Assembly: GCA_003931895.1 (NCBI GenBank)
Contig: RRZV01000003.1
Coordinates: forward strand, 1 to 61,735
Source: Mesohalobacter salilacus
Lineage (GTDB): Bacteria > Bacteroidota > Bacteroidia > Flavobacteriales > Flavobacteriaceae
Reading direction: 5' to 3'
DNA: 61,735 bases
Shown: piece after piece, positions 26,073 to 35,783 of the stretch
How positions within the stretch are numbered: the first letter of the stretch is position 1
How the letters are laid out: each line of letters starts with the position of its first letter
Notes under the pieces: model-generated
The model's database searches: none
What the model was told of the DNA's origin: nothing
Seen by the model: only the letters and a program-made list of their open reading frames with translations
Made by a program: the position numbers and the translations under genes

Positions 26073-26522
26073 ATGACAACTTTAAAAGCCGGCGATAACG
26101 CCCCAAATTTTTCAGCAAAAGATCAAGATGGAAATGTTCATGAATTAAAAGACTTCAAAGGTAAGAAACTCGTGGTTTTCTTTTATCCAAAAGCCAGCAC
26201 GCCAGGATGTACTGCTGAAGCTTGTAATCTAAGAGACCATTGGAGCACTTTTCAAGAGAAAGGCTACGCAATACTTGGTGTAAGTGCCGATTCGCCAAAA
26301 CGTCAACAAAATTTTAAAGATAAATACGAGTTGCCTTTTCCTTTACTTGCAGATGAAGACAAATCTGTAATCGAAGCTTTTGGTGTTTGGGGACCAAAAA
26401 AGTTTATGGGTAAGGAATACGATGGTATTCATCGAACAACTTTTATTATTGATGAAGAAGGAAAAATTGAAGAGGTAATTTCGAAAGTCAAAACCAAAGC
26501 TCACGCTGAGCAGATTTTGTAG
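26073..26522 (+). CDS. bcp: Thioredoxin-dependent peroxiredoxin, Bcp type
   Basis: A 149-residue peroxiredoxin Q/Bcp. The active-site block ASTPGCTAEACNLRD gives peroxidatic Cys46 and resolving Cys51. It reduces hydrogen peroxide and alkyl peroxides in the cytoplasm using thioredoxin. It is divergent from nth with only 28 bp between start codons, so the promoters overlap, pairing a peroxide scavenger with an oxidative-damage glycosylase. Confidence 0.95.
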   Translation: MTTLKAGDNAPNFSAKDQDGNVHELKDFKGKKLVVFFYPKASTPGCTAEACNLRDHWSTFQEKGYAILGVSADSPKRQQNFKDKYELPFPLLADEDKSVIEAFGVWGPKKFMGKEYDGIHRTTFIIDEEGKIEEVISKVKTKAHAEQIL

Positions 26523-26543
26523 TTTAAATATAATTTGTAAAAT

Positions 26544-26677
26544 AAAAAGGCTGTCTCAAAACCAGAAACCATGTCATTCTGAATTTATTTCAGAATCTTA
26601 ATAATATGGTTTTCAGTTGTTATTAGAATCTGAAACGAGTTCAGATTGACAAAACAACAGGTTTTGAGTCGCCTTTT
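26544..26677. repeat. Nested palindromic MITE-like element
   Basis: The outer ends AAAAGGCTGTCTCAAAACC and GGTTTTGAGTCGCCTTTT are inverted, about 90% complementary over 18-19 bp. Inside, TGTCATTCTGAATTTATTTC and its inverse at 26624-26652 form a second inverted pair (CTGAAACGAGTTCAGATTGACA). Sequences of the TCATTCTGAATTTATTTCAG type are dispersed repeats in flavobacteria. It carries no gene and lies after bcp; the hairpin and its T-run could also end bcp transcription. Confidence 0.65.
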
Positions 26678-26750
26678 CTGCTTGATGAGAACAAAGCAAT
26701 CTATTATACCAATACATCCATTAAATGTCGCTAATAATTAGCTTCAGGTA

Positions 26751-26816
26751 TAATGCCGACGCATATTTTAAGTCTCACGTAAATACGGGAGACATTTAAA
26801 ATAACTTTCGGTATTA
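26751..26816. repeat. Imperfect palindrome at the amylase 3' end
   Basis: TAATGCCGA...TATTTTAA...GTCTC on the left pairs with GAGAC...TTAAAATA...TCGGTATTA on the right, about 28-base arms with mismatches and an 11-base loop. It contains the amylase stop codon (26814-26816). It is probably a 3' stem-loop for the amylase transcript or a decayed mobile repeat. Confidence 0.45.
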
Positions 26817-29624
26817 ATCTTTTAAAAGTTTAACAGACAATGTTTTATTTTGAGATTGCGCTTTTACAAAGTATAAGCCAGTGTTCAAATCTTCAATATT
26901 AAATCGATGATTGATCTCAAAATCACCTTCAAATTGTTTTACAACCTGACCTGTAACATTATATATCGCAATATTTTCAACAGATTTATTCAGGGAAAAA
27001 TAATTTGATGAAGGGTTTGGATATATAACAATATTATTTTCAAAAGAGTTAAAATCTTCATTTGATAAAGTTACCAATTCGTTGCCATAAACTTTAAACT
27101 CACCTGGCGCTAATGTTATGGACATATTAGTATCATTGACTTGTAAAGGGGTTTCATCTAACAAATCATACCACATTCCAGTTTCTTGAAAAAACGGCTG
27201 AGTAGTAATGGTATTGACACCAAAATTCCCAACAATAGTTACAAATTCTAAATCGCTTGGGCCTGCATTATCATCAACTAAGAAGATTTTCTTTTCTACA
27301 TCGTCAGCAACTTCTAAAGTAAAATTAGGTGTATCAAAAATGGGCTCCTGAAGTTTAAGTTGAATTAATTTGCTCCAAGTATCATAAACTTGAGTTCTAT
27401 TTGAGTTAGTATTATATCCTAAATTCCACGGAATAGGTTTAGGTGCAGTTCTACAAGCATTGTTTGTCGAACCATCAGGACAGTGGTTTATGCTAAAATC
27501 GTAGCCTAATTCACCAAACTGCCAAATCATTTTCGGTCCAGGAATAGGGAAGAAGAAAGCACCAGCAATTTCTAGACGCTCTAAAGCTGTATTTAAATTT
27601 TGAATGTCATATGATCCTGAACTATTTCCAAATTGTAAATTTTTATACATCAAACGCTCTTCGTCGTGACTTTCCATATAACTCATATTAGAAGGTGTTG
27701 ACCAACCGCGGTTTTGGTATTTGATAAAAGAAAAGTTTGTATTATCAAAACCCATTGTAGCTTGGTTATAGTTAAAATTAAAATTTGCCCAAACCTGCAT
27801 ACCCTGCTCATTAGGGTCTGTTGTTAATCTGTGGTTAATGAGTTGGGTTTCTTCACTGTTTGGTGCAAAATGCTCTAAAATAAGATAAGCTGTTGGGTCA
27901 GCAGCTCTCACAACATCATACATTCTGTTGAGGTTGTTTATTCTTGAGGCATCAAAACCACCACCGTCACCAACGACATTGGTAAAACCTTTAGTGAAGT
28001 CATAACGATAACCATCAATATTGTATTCTTCTAACCAGTACAAATTCATACGATCAAGATATTCTTCCATTGCGGGAGATTCGTGATCCATATCGTTAAA
28101 AAATGAAAAGCTTGTATTAGGATCATTAACATTAAAGAATGGATTATCACTTGTAGCTTGTCCACCTGTACATCCATTACAATCATTCCACATTCTGTAG
28201 TATGGGTTTTGACCTGTAGCGTGATTATAAACCACATCGACAATAACGGCGATGCCTCTTAAATGGCATTCATCTACAAAGTTTTTAAAATCTTCTGGTG
28301 TACCATAGTATTTGTCTAAAGCACCATGAAGTGCAGGAGCATAGCCCCAACTGATGTTGCCATCAAATTCATTGACCGGCATTAATTCAATTGCATTAAC
28401 CCCCAAATCTTCTAAATAATCTAATCTATTAACAACAGCATCAAAAGTATGTGCAGCATCAAAGTCTCTTATCAACAATTCATAGACGACCAATTCGTCT
28501 TGGTCTGGACGCTGAAAATTAGGCACTTGCCATTGATATTCTGGCTGGTTCAACCGAACCCAAGTCACCATTTCACTGGTTTTACCATCGGGATAGGCTG
28601 GTAAGTTTGGAAAATCAGTACTGTCAATAAATGGATCGTTAAACGGATCTAAAATCAATTCTGAATAGGGGTCGGCAACCCTTATTTCTGCATCAACAAC
28701 ATATTGATACAGAAAATCATTAGTAGGTTGATTATTCAATCCTGTAATGGTTATCCAAAACCTATCATTAGATGGGTCTCGATTCATTAAATAAGTATTG
28801 CTGAGATTCCAGTCATTTCCGTTAAAGTTTCCAATGACGTGAACAAAATTCTTATTTGGCGCAAAAAGTACTAATGTAATTTCGTCAGGATTATTGATAT
28901 CATAATTGATGCCGTCTTGCATTCCGGCCGGGACAGGCGCATTATTCACAACAGGCGTTGTAATGACATTAAATTCTGCAGTTTGAACCTCATTGGTGTT
29001 AGGTTCTGTGGCGACTAATTCGAATGCAGCGTCATTATTGACAGTATAATTTAAACTGTAATTTGTGGTGTTATTTTGGGTATCAATGGAGGTACCATTA
29101 GCAAATAATTCAAAATTAGCAGCTAAACTTGTTGTTGCTGAAATAGCAAGAGTATTGCCTTGATCAACAATATTGACACCTTCTAAACTATTGTCCAGAA
29201 ATAATTGAAAACTTCCGACAGGCACTAAATGATCTTGGGTTTTTTTATCACCTGTACCATTTTTAGCTTTCACCAACATACCGAGTGTTCCGATATTTGT
29301 TGCATTATAAAAATTAGTAGGCGTCATGGTAAAGGAAAAAGTCCCATCGCCATTGTCTGTCATTTTTTGGGATTCACTAGAGTTTGTCCATGAACCATTG
29401 GTTGGTGAATCGGCTCCAAACGTTCCATCTGGATTGAGGTACCAAGCCCAGAGATACACGTCTGTAACACCCCAAACACCTGGGTCTACACCTGAAACGG
29501 TTATTGTAATCTGTTCATTTTCATTAAATGTGGGTGGGTTTACAGTAAAAGTACCTTGCTGCACTTGAGCATGTCCAAACACAACAAATGACAATAAAAA
29601 TAAATTGAGTAATATTTTTTTCAT
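26814..29624 (-). CDS. Secreted GH13 alpha-amylase with T9SS tail
   Basis: A 936-residue exported amylase. It has a signal peptide (cleaved near GHAQ, residue 20), N-terminal beta-sandwich modules including a starch-binding-type domain around residues 225-330, then the GH13 barrel. The catalytic set is complete: DVVYNHATG, nucleophile Asp541 in DGYRYDFTKGF, acid/base Glu around 584 in LILEHFAPN and the SHDEERL motif near 653. The C-terminal about 75 residues (IYPNPSSNYF...NLNTGLYFVKAQ...KLLKD) are a type A type IX secretion signal, so the enzyme is delivered to the cell surface or medium. Last gene of susC-susD-susE-GH13. It cleaves starch or other alpha-glucans outside the cell. Confidence 0.95.
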   Translation of the reverse strand: MKKILLNLFLLSFVVFGHAQVQQGTFTVNPPTFNENEQITITVSGVDPGVWGVTDVYLWAWYLNPDGTFGADSPTNGSWTNSSESQKMTDNGDGTFSFTMTPTNFYNATNIGTLGMLVKAKNGTGDKKTQDHLVPVGSFQLFLDNSLEGVNIVDQGNTLAISATTSLAANFELFANGTSIDTQNNTTNYSLNYTVNNDAAFELVATEPNTNEVQTAEFNVITTPVVNNAPVPAGMQDGINYDINNPDEITLVLFAPNKNFVHVIGNFNGNDWNLSNTYLMNRDPSNDRFWITITGLNNQPTNDFLYQYVVDAEIRVADPYSELILDPFNDPFIDSTDFPNLPAYPDGKTSEMVTWVRLNQPEYQWQVPNFQRPDQDELVVYELLIRDFDAAHTFDAVVNRLDYLEDLGVNAIELMPVNEFDGNISWGYAPALHGALDKYYGTPEDFKNFVDECHLRGIAVIVDVVYNHATGQNPYYRMWNDCNGCTGGQATSDNPFFNVNDPNTSFSFFNDMDHESPAMEEYLDRMNLYWLEEYNIDGYRYDFTKGFTNVVGDGGGFDASRINNLNRMYDVVRAADPTAYLILEHFAPNSEETQLINHRLTTDPNEQGMQVWANFNFNYNQATMGFDNTNFSFIKYQNRGWSTPSNMSYMESHDEERLMYKNLQFGNSSGSYDIQNLNTALERLEIAGAFFFPIPGPKMIWQFGELGYDFSINHCPDGSTNNACRTAPKPIPWNLGYNTNSNRTQVYDTWSKLIQLKLQEPIFDTPNFTLEVADDVEKKIFLVDDNAGPSDLEFVTIVGNFGVNTITTQPFFQETGMWYDLLDETPLQVNDTNMSITLAPGEFKVYGNELVTLSNEDFNSFENNIVIYPNPSSNYFSLNKSVENIAIYNVTGQVVKQFEGDFEINHRFNIEDLNTGLYFVKAQSQNKTLSVKLLKD

Positions 29625-29634
29625 AATAAGAGAT

Positions 29635-29664
29635 AAAAAAGGGCATTTGATATCAAATGCCCTT
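29635..29664 (-). terminator. Intra-operon terminator between susE and amylase
   Basis: A perfect 26-bp palindrome (AAGGGCATTTGA-TA-TCAAATGCCCTT, 29639-29664), 12 bases after the susE stop. On the minus strand it is followed by six T, as in a textbook intrinsic terminator. The amylase ATG is only 10 bases past the T-run, too close for a separate promoter, so the amylase depends on read-through. Confidence 0.8.
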
Positions 29665-29676
29665 ATATGAAATTAA

Positions 29677-30882
29677 TTATTCTTCTAATCGAACAAAAAC
29701 GTAAGTTTCTGATAAGTCGTTAAACCATACGTCATAAGTTCCTGCAGCAACAGGAATATTTGGTCCATCCTGACTTGCAAAACCTGTTAATTCAGTATTT
29801 GATCCCCAGTTAACAGCCCAATCGTTATCAGCTCTAAATTTGGCTTCACCATCAAATAGTTCTAATCCAGTCATATACCAAAGGTGTGGATCAAAAGAAG
29901 ATTGAGTCATATCCATATCTGCACTCCAGCCTGTGTCATCTCCAGTTGTAGCACTACCAATGATTCCAATAGTTGCAAAAGTGGTCGAGCCTGTTTCATC
30001 AAAAGGAATAAATTCACTTGTACCGTCTGCGGTATTAACAGTAAGTGAATAATAGCCTTCAGAACCACTCACAACAAAAGATCCAGGATCGAAACCTAAA
30101 TCATCAGAGCTACTGAATACACCATTATCAAGTCCCCACTGTGGTTGCCATGCACCTCTTTCTTCAAGTAATTTAAATTCGTTAGGATTTCCTGAAAATT
30201 TACCTGTAAATGTATAAACATCTGGATTCTCAGGATCTCTTATAATAGGAGTGTTATTATTGTTGTTATCCCATCCGGCTGCAGTTGCATTACCAACTAA
30301 AAATAAATCTATAAGAGGAACATCACCACCGCCATCGTTCGATAATAGTCTTACAAATACGATTTGAACATCAGAAATTGAGTTAGGAGAATTATCCGCT
30401 TCGTTGGTTCCTAAATTACCAACAACTCTAAAAAACATTTCACCAGCATCATTTGGAATAGGGTTACCTGCCTCGTCTAAAACTGGATCACCATTTTCAT
30501 CAACTAAGTTGGTTTCAGGATCGTTATCTAAACCTAATTCAGTTGTTGCGAGGTTCCATAATTGTTCTACAGTTATTGATAGTTGAGTTTCAGTAGTAGA
30601 ACCAACAACGATTGGATTTTCAAAAGTACCATCAACTGAATATTCTAAATCATAAGATATATTGGATTGAACACCAAAATCTGGTGTCTCCCACGTAAAT
30701 CTTTCAGCTACGTTAGGGAATGTTTGAGTAGACAGTAAATATTCTCCAAGTAAACTATTAGTAATAGTTAATTGTTCAACTTCTGCCGGCGTCTGGAATC
30801 TAAAGTTGTCATCATCTGTACAAGACTTTAGTCCAAAAAGACCTAAGCAAATTATGGTTAAGATTAAAATTTTATTTTTCAT
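29677..30882 (-). CDS. SusE-type outer-membrane starch-binding lipoprotein
   Basis: A 401-residue surface lipoprotein (GLKSC, Cys21, followed by TDDD, a typical acidic export signal). An N-terminal immunoglobulin-like SusE domain (residues 35-160, EQLTITNSLLGEYLLSTQTF...) is followed by two beta-sandwich starch-binding modules (about 190-290 and 295-400, with WQPQWGLDNG and WAVNWGSNTEL aromatic clusters). It binds alpha-glucan at the cell surface next to SusD. It is 19 bp after susD and before a terminator-like palindrome. Confidence 0.9.
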   Translation of the reverse strand: MKNKILILTIICLGLFGLKSCTDDDNFRFQTPAEVEQLTITNSLLGEYLLSTQTFPNVAERFTWETPDFGVQSNISYDLEYSVDGTFENPIVVGSTTETQLSITVEQLWNLATTELGLDNDPETNLVDENGDPVLDEAGNPIPNDAGEMFFRVVGNLGTNEADNSPNSISDVQIVFVRLLSNDGGGDVPLIDLFLVGNATAAGWDNNNNNTPIIRDPENPDVYTFTGKFSGNPNEFKLLEERGAWQPQWGLDNGVFSSSDDLGFDPGSFVVSGSEGYYSLTVNTADGTSEFIPFDETGSTTFATIGIIGSATTGDDTGWSADMDMTQSSFDPHLWYMTGLELFDGEAKFRADNDWAVNWGSNTELTGFASQDGPNIPVAAGTYDVWFNDLSETYVFVRLEE

Positions 30883-30901
30883 TGTTTTGAGTTTTTAAAT
30901 A

Positions 30902-32521
30902 TTAGTAACCTGGGTTTTGAGTTAAATTTGGGTTTGCAGACATACTTTCACTTGGTATTGGAAATAAGCCTCTAAAATCAGCAATTGGAATTCCACTTAG
31001 AGAGTTCCCTTTAAGAGTCCAGACATAAGAAGCACCAGTAAATAAACCGAAGCGTCTTAAATCTTGTCTGCGATGAGACTCCCAATAGAGTTCTCTGGCT
31101 CTTTCATCAATAATAAAATCAAGTGTTAAATCAGAATCAGAAATATTCCAAGTCGTACTGCCATTTTGAGCACGAGTTCTGATTAAATTGACATATTCAA
31201 CAGCTTGCGCTCTTGAACCACCACCACCTCTTAAGTGCGCTTCTGCATACATGAGGTAAACATCAGCTAATCTAAACATCGGAAAATCAACTGAAGAAAT
31301 ATCTAAATTATCATCTTGAGTACCGTCAGATCTCACATCTGTAAACTTTATTAATATGTAGCCTTGGTCACGATTAGAAACATCTGTAATATTAATTGGT
31401 CTATCTTCTGAAATAATTGTGTTTCTCGTATCGTTCGTAAAAGCTGCGCCATTAAATAAGGAAACGAACTGTGGCGTTACACGAATAGCACCGCCCCAAC
31501 CACTTTCAGGGACGCCAAGAGCAGCGCCGTTTTCTTCGATACTACCAACAGCACCATTGGTAAAAACTGTACTTGGGCCAAACGATTGAGAAAAGTTACC
31601 ATCAGCTGGTACAGGAAATATAACTTCATTTTGAGCACCATTAACGTCATTATCTGCTCTAAAAACATCTTGATAATTTGGCGTTAAGCTATATCCTGCA
31701 TCAATAATGTTTTGAGAATACTCCAAAGCATCGGCATATCGGTCTTCGCCAATATAAACTTCTGCATTGAGATAAAGTTTAGCTAAAATCATCCAGGCTA
31801 CAGCTTTATCAGCTCTGGCATATTCATTGGTTCTAGCATCTTTCAAATTTGGCATAGCTTCTAAAAGCTCAGATTCTATATAATTGAATAAATCAACACC
31901 AACAATTTCCTCACTTCTAAATACGCCTACAGGGTCTTCTTCAGTAACAAAAGGCGCTTTACCAAACAAATCTAACATATGATAATAGGACAAAGCTCTT
32001 AATAAACGAGCTTCTGCTCTAAAGGCAGGCATTTCCTGAAGCTCTTCACCGCTGACATTACGAGAATTCAATTTAGCTTCTGTAGATTGTCTTAAAAACT
32101 CATTTGCAAAAGCAACGCTACCCATAATTCGACCGAAAGCACCACGAATAATTACATTGGCAGGAGTCCAAGTTGAACGTTGAATTTCAGCGATGCCAGG
32201 GTCATTTTCATAAGACCAAATGGCTTCATCAGTAGTGAAAGTCTGAAGATTCATTAAAGCTCTTCCATATTGACTTGTACCAGCATCTAAACCACCAATG
32301 TTTGAGGAGCCAGCATCTGAGGCACTAGTCAAATTTAAGTTTCCATAAACACCTGCAAGTAATCTCTTATAGGCATCATCTTGGTTAAAAAAATCTTCAG
32401 CCGTAGAGGCATCATCATCTAATGGGACTGTATCTAAATCGTCTTCGCAAGAAGAGACAATAAATAGTAGCCCTACAAATAGATAAATTAATTTAAAATC
32501 TTTTATAATTTTCATCTTCAT
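30902..32521 (-). CDS. SusD/RagB nutrient-binding lipoprotein
   Basis: A 539-residue lipoprotein (VSSC, followed by EDDLDT). TPR-like helical organisation with the SusD signatures ARLLRALSYYHMLDLFGKAPFV, ADKAVAWMILAKLYLNAEVYIG and the C-terminal ERARELYWESHRRQDLRRFGLF. It caps the SusC channel and captures oligosaccharide. The gene is 54 bp after susC and 19 bp before susE. Confidence 0.96.
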   Translation of the reverse strand: MKMKIIKDFKLIYLFVGLLFIVSSCEDDLDTVPLDDDASTAEDFFNQDDAYKRLLAGVYGNLNLTSASDAGSSNIGGLDAGTSQYGRALMNLQTFTTDEAIWSYENDPGIAEIQRSTWTPANVIIRGAFGRIMGSVAFANEFLRQSTEAKLNSRNVSGEELQEMPAFRAEARLLRALSYYHMLDLFGKAPFVTEEDPVGVFRSEEIVGVDLFNYIESELLEAMPNLKDARTNEYARADKAVAWMILAKLYLNAEVYIGEDRYADALEYSQNIIDAGYSLTPNYQDVFRADNDVNGAQNEVIFPVPADGNFSQSFGPSTVFTNGAVGSIEENGAALGVPESGWGGAIRVTPQFVSLFNGAAFTNDTRNTIISEDRPINITDVSNRDQGYILIKFTDVRSDGTQDDNLDISSVDFPMFRLADVYLMYAEAHLRGGGGSRAQAVEYVNLIRTRAQNGSTTWNISDSDLTLDFIIDERARELYWESHRRQDLRRFGLFTGASYVWTLKGNSLSGIPIADFRGLFPIPSESMSANPNLTQNPGY

Positions 32522-32575
32522 AATTTTTATTTATAAATATAAGGGATTCAAAGTGTTAAGTCTGTAAAACATTTC

Positions 32576-35500
32576 TTAAAATTTGAAGTTAGCACCGAGT
32601 AAAAAGGTTTGCGGTCTAGGGAAAATAGTATTATCAATACCGCCAAAGACTTCTGGGTCTAAGCCTGAGTAATCTGTAATGACGAAAACGTTATTCATAC
32701 CAGCCCAAAACCTTAAAGTCGTGTTTTTTTGAACCACATCTTGAAACGTATAGCCCACTTGAAAGTTATCCATTCTTAAAAATGAAGCATCTTCAATGTA
32801 AATGTCAGAACGAATCACGTCAGAGGTGTTTTGGAAACCAGTTTCTAACACTTGAGTTGGAACGTTGCCTAAAGCTGCATTGTTTTGCAAAAGCTGAAAT
32901 TGAGCCCTAGAAGAATTAACATTATTATACACATAGTTGCCCAGACTTGCTCTCATATTAAATGAGAAATCAAAGTTCTTATAGTTCATGGTAGATTGAA
33001 AACCCATTGTAATATCGGCATCAGGGTCTCTAAATAAATAACGGTCATCATCATTGATAATATTATCGCCATTTAAATCGGCATAAGCGCCTTCAATTGG
33101 TCTTCCGTTGTCATCATAAATTTGGTTAAACACCCAAAATGAGTTTGGGGCATGGCCAACACTGTGGAGTTGAATAAAACCGCCTGTTCCTCCGCCAATT
33201 CCACCAACAGGAATATCAGAATCATTAGCCAACTCGTCCAACTCTTGATTGAGTAAGGTGAAGTTGTAGTTCACATTCCAATCAAATTTATCAGAATCGC
33301 CTTTGTCATCAAAAATTTGTGCATTAATTCCAAATTCAATACCTTCTGTATTTAAAGTTCCCGAGTTTTGTTCTATGGTATTAGTAAAGTTAGAACCTTC
33401 AGGAACAGGAGCAACTACAAACAAATCTTCAGTATCTCTTGTGTAAACGTCTATTGAACCTGTAAGTCTATCATTAAAAAATCCATAGTCAAGACCAATG
33501 TTATAAGTTTTGGCTGTTTCCCAGGTTAAGTCTTCATTTCTAGCTACTGGGAAACCCGCAGCTATTGGTACACCACCTATAATAACTTGAGCTGTAGGTT
33601 GTGAGGTGTTAAAACTTTCAAGTCCAATAATACGAGGTCCAATTTCTTGTTGACCGGTTTCACCATAACTGGCTCTTAGTTTTAAATTAGAAATTACCTT
33701 AGAATCAGTTAAGAAATTTTCATCTGAGATATTCCAAGATAAGGCTGCGGATTGGAATGTACCCCACTTATTACCTTCAGCAAACCTTGAAGATCCATCG
33801 CGTCTAATCGAGTAGGAGGCAATGTATTTATCTTTAAAACTCACAAAAGCACGACCGATATAACCAATTAAAACGATATCTGGTAAAGTATTAACATCGG
33901 AATCATCTATTTGGGCTGCTTCACGAGTCTCTCCAGTATTAAAACTTTTATTTGTAAACTCTTGATAGGAGTAGCCTACAGTTCCTCTGAGACTGATGTC
34001 TTCAGTGATGTCGTCGTCAAATTTTAAATAAGCATCAAACAAAGTATTTTTTATATCGCTGGTAAATCTTGAGAAACTCCCATTAAATGAACCATCATCA
34101 AGACGTTCTCCATTGATACTTTCTCTAGATAGTTCATTCGAACCACTACCATTTGATTCATCATAACCAAAATTCACTACAGCTCTCACTTGTGGTAGAA
34201 AATGTAATCTATAATCTAGGTTTAAATTACCATAAAAACGATCAACTTCTGTTTCATTTGTTCGCTGGAGTAAACTTGCCACAGGGTTTCTAGTAGCTAG
34301 CAATGGTTCATTAGTGGCTGGGTTAAAATATTCAAAAAATCCACCAAAAGGGGAATTAGGGTTTCTTACAGGTTGAGTGGGATCAAAAAGAATAGCTGCG
34401 CCTTCAACACCATCAGCAAATCGGTTGCTTTCACGCGTATAGTTAGCATTAAGATTAACTCTCAACCTATCGTCAAAAAATGTGGGATTAATAGAGGTTG
34501 AAACAGAAGAACGCTCGAATTCACTCGTTAATCTGATCCCTTGTTGGTCTAAATGACCGAGAGATAGACGAACTGGAATTTTATCAAACAATTGACCTCT
34601 AACTGATAAGTTGTGGTCAAAAGAGTTGGCCACACGGTAAATTTCATCTTGCCAATTCGTGTTGGCATCACCTAATTGGTCAACTTGATCTGGCAATTCT
34701 TGTGAAATCAGTCTTCTAAATTCATCAGAAGAAAAGACATCAACTTGGTCATTTAAGCTATAAACCCCAGCGGTATAGTTAAAGTCCACTTGAAAGTCTT
34801 TAGTCCCTTTTTTAGTTTTAATGATGATGACACCAGCCGAAGCTCGGTTACCGTAAATAGCCGTTGCTGATGCATCTTTCAAAATAGAAAAAGACTCGAT
34901 GTCATTAGGATTAATAGACGACAAAATAGATCGACCACCAGCAATATCATTACTTAAAGGCAAACCGTCAATCACGATAAGCGGTTGATTGTTTGAGTTT
35001 AGTGAACCACCACCACGAATTCTAATTTCAGAACCCGAGCCTGGTGCACCACTGGTTTTAACTGTAACACCAGCTACACGACCGTTAATTAAGTTTTCTG
35101 GAGTGATAATGTTACCTTTTGTAAAATCTTCTTGGGAAATAGATGTCACTGAGCCTGTCAAATCTTTTTTGGTGCTGGTACCATATCCAATTAGAACAAC
35201 CTCTTCCAATTGATCTGCATCAGGTTTAAGTTTTACATTAATTTCTGATTGCCCAGTATAGCTCACTTTTTGAGTTTTAAATCCCAAATAAGAATAAACT
35301 AATACTTCACCATTGTTGATTTCAATAGTGTACTTACCGTCAAAATCTGTTGTTGTTCCACGTTGTGTGTTTTCAATCAAAATATTGACGCCTGGAATAG
35401 GCATATTTTGACTATCTACTACGGTACCACTAACGGTATTTTGGGCTAAAATACCAAGTGGCATTAACAAGAACAGACATAAATATTTGAATGTGTTCAT
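32576..35500 (-). CDS. SusC/RagA TonB-dependent outer-membrane receptor
   Basis: A 974-residue TonB-dependent receptor. Signal peptide cut at LAQ, a CarboxypepD_reg-like domain (residues 20-95, VSGTVVDSQNMPIPGVNI), a TonB-box-like and plug domain (IGYGTSTKKDLTGSVTSI, IRGGGSLNSNNQPLIVIDG), then a 22-strand beta-barrel ending in TFLLGANFKF (C-terminal aromatic residue). It imports malto-oligosaccharides with SusD. It is the first gene of the alpha-glucan operon; two LacI-type operators lie upstream. Confidence 0.96.
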   Translation of the reverse strand: MNTFKYLCLFLLMPLGILAQNTVSGTVVDSQNMPIPGVNILIENTQRGTTTDFDGKYTIEINNGEVLVYSYLGFKTQKVSYTGQSEINVKLKPDADQLEEVVLIGYGTSTKKDLTGSVTSISQEDFTKGNIITPENLINGRVAGVTVKTSGAPGSGSEIRIRGGGSLNSNNQPLIVIDGLPLSNDIAGGRSILSSINPNDIESFSILKDASATAIYGNRASAGVIIIKTKKGTKDFQVDFNYTAGVYSLNDQVDVFSSDEFRRLISQELPDQVDQLGDANTNWQDEIYRVANSFDHNLSVRGQLFDKIPVRLSLGHLDQQGIRLTSEFERSSVSTSINPTFFDDRLRVNLNANYTRESNRFADGVEGAAILFDPTQPVRNPNSPFGGFFEYFNPATNEPLLATRNPVASLLQRTNETEVDRFYGNLNLDYRLHFLPQVRAVVNFGYDESNGSGSNELSRESINGERLDDGSFNGSFSRFTSDIKNTLFDAYLKFDDDITEDISLRGTVGYSYQEFTNKSFNTGETREAAQIDDSDVNTLPDIVLIGYIGRAFVSFKDKYIASYSIRRDGSSRFAEGNKWGTFQSAALSWNISDENFLTDSKVISNLKLRASYGETGQQEIGPRIIGLESFNTSQPTAQVIIGGVPIAAGFPVARNEDLTWETAKTYNIGLDYGFFNDRLTGSIDVYTRDTEDLFVVAPVPEGSNFTNTIEQNSGTLNTEGIEFGINAQIFDDKGDSDKFDWNVNYNFTLLNQELDELANDSDIPVGGIGGGTGGFIQLHSVGHAPNSFWVFNQIYDDNGRPIEGAYADLNGDNIINDDDRYLFRDPDADITMGFQSTMNYKNFDFSFNMRASLGNYVYNNVNSSRAQFQLLQNNAALGNVPTQVLETGFQNTSDVIRSDIYIEDASFLRMDNFQVGYTFQDVVQKNTTLRFWAGMNNVFVITDYSGLDPEVFGGIDNTIFPRPQTFLLGANFKF

Positions 35501-35571
35501 AAATAAGTGATTTGTGTTAAGAATATATTACTTTTTACTTCCGACTGTGAAATTAATCAAAATGAACCTAA

Positions 35572-35605
35572 CGCAAACATTTTCGAATACCCGCAAACGT
35601 TTTCG
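35572..35605 (-). promoter_or_regulatory. Tandem LacI-type operators upstream of susC
   Basis: CGCAAACATTTTCG at 35572-35585 and CGCAAACGTTTTCG at 35592-35605 differ at one base and are spaced 20 bp, two helical turns. The second has a palindromic AAACGTTT centre, typical of LacI-family sites. They lie 72-105 bp before the susC start, within a 283-bp gap with no gene. The LacI-family regulator at 44945-45997 is the natural candidate to bind them. A clean susC promoter was not identified. Confidence 0.6.
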
Positions 35606-35783
35606 TGTTCATAAGTTTTTAATTTTAACATCATATGGCTTTCATAAAATGAGATATTAGATAATTTTATAGACATAGTTCGAGAATTTAATAATTAGCG
35701 TAAATTTTAGTTGTATCGTAAAAAAATAATTTCTTTCATAAGTTCAAGGTTTAATAGTTATTTACTCAAAAATCTTTTCAGTA

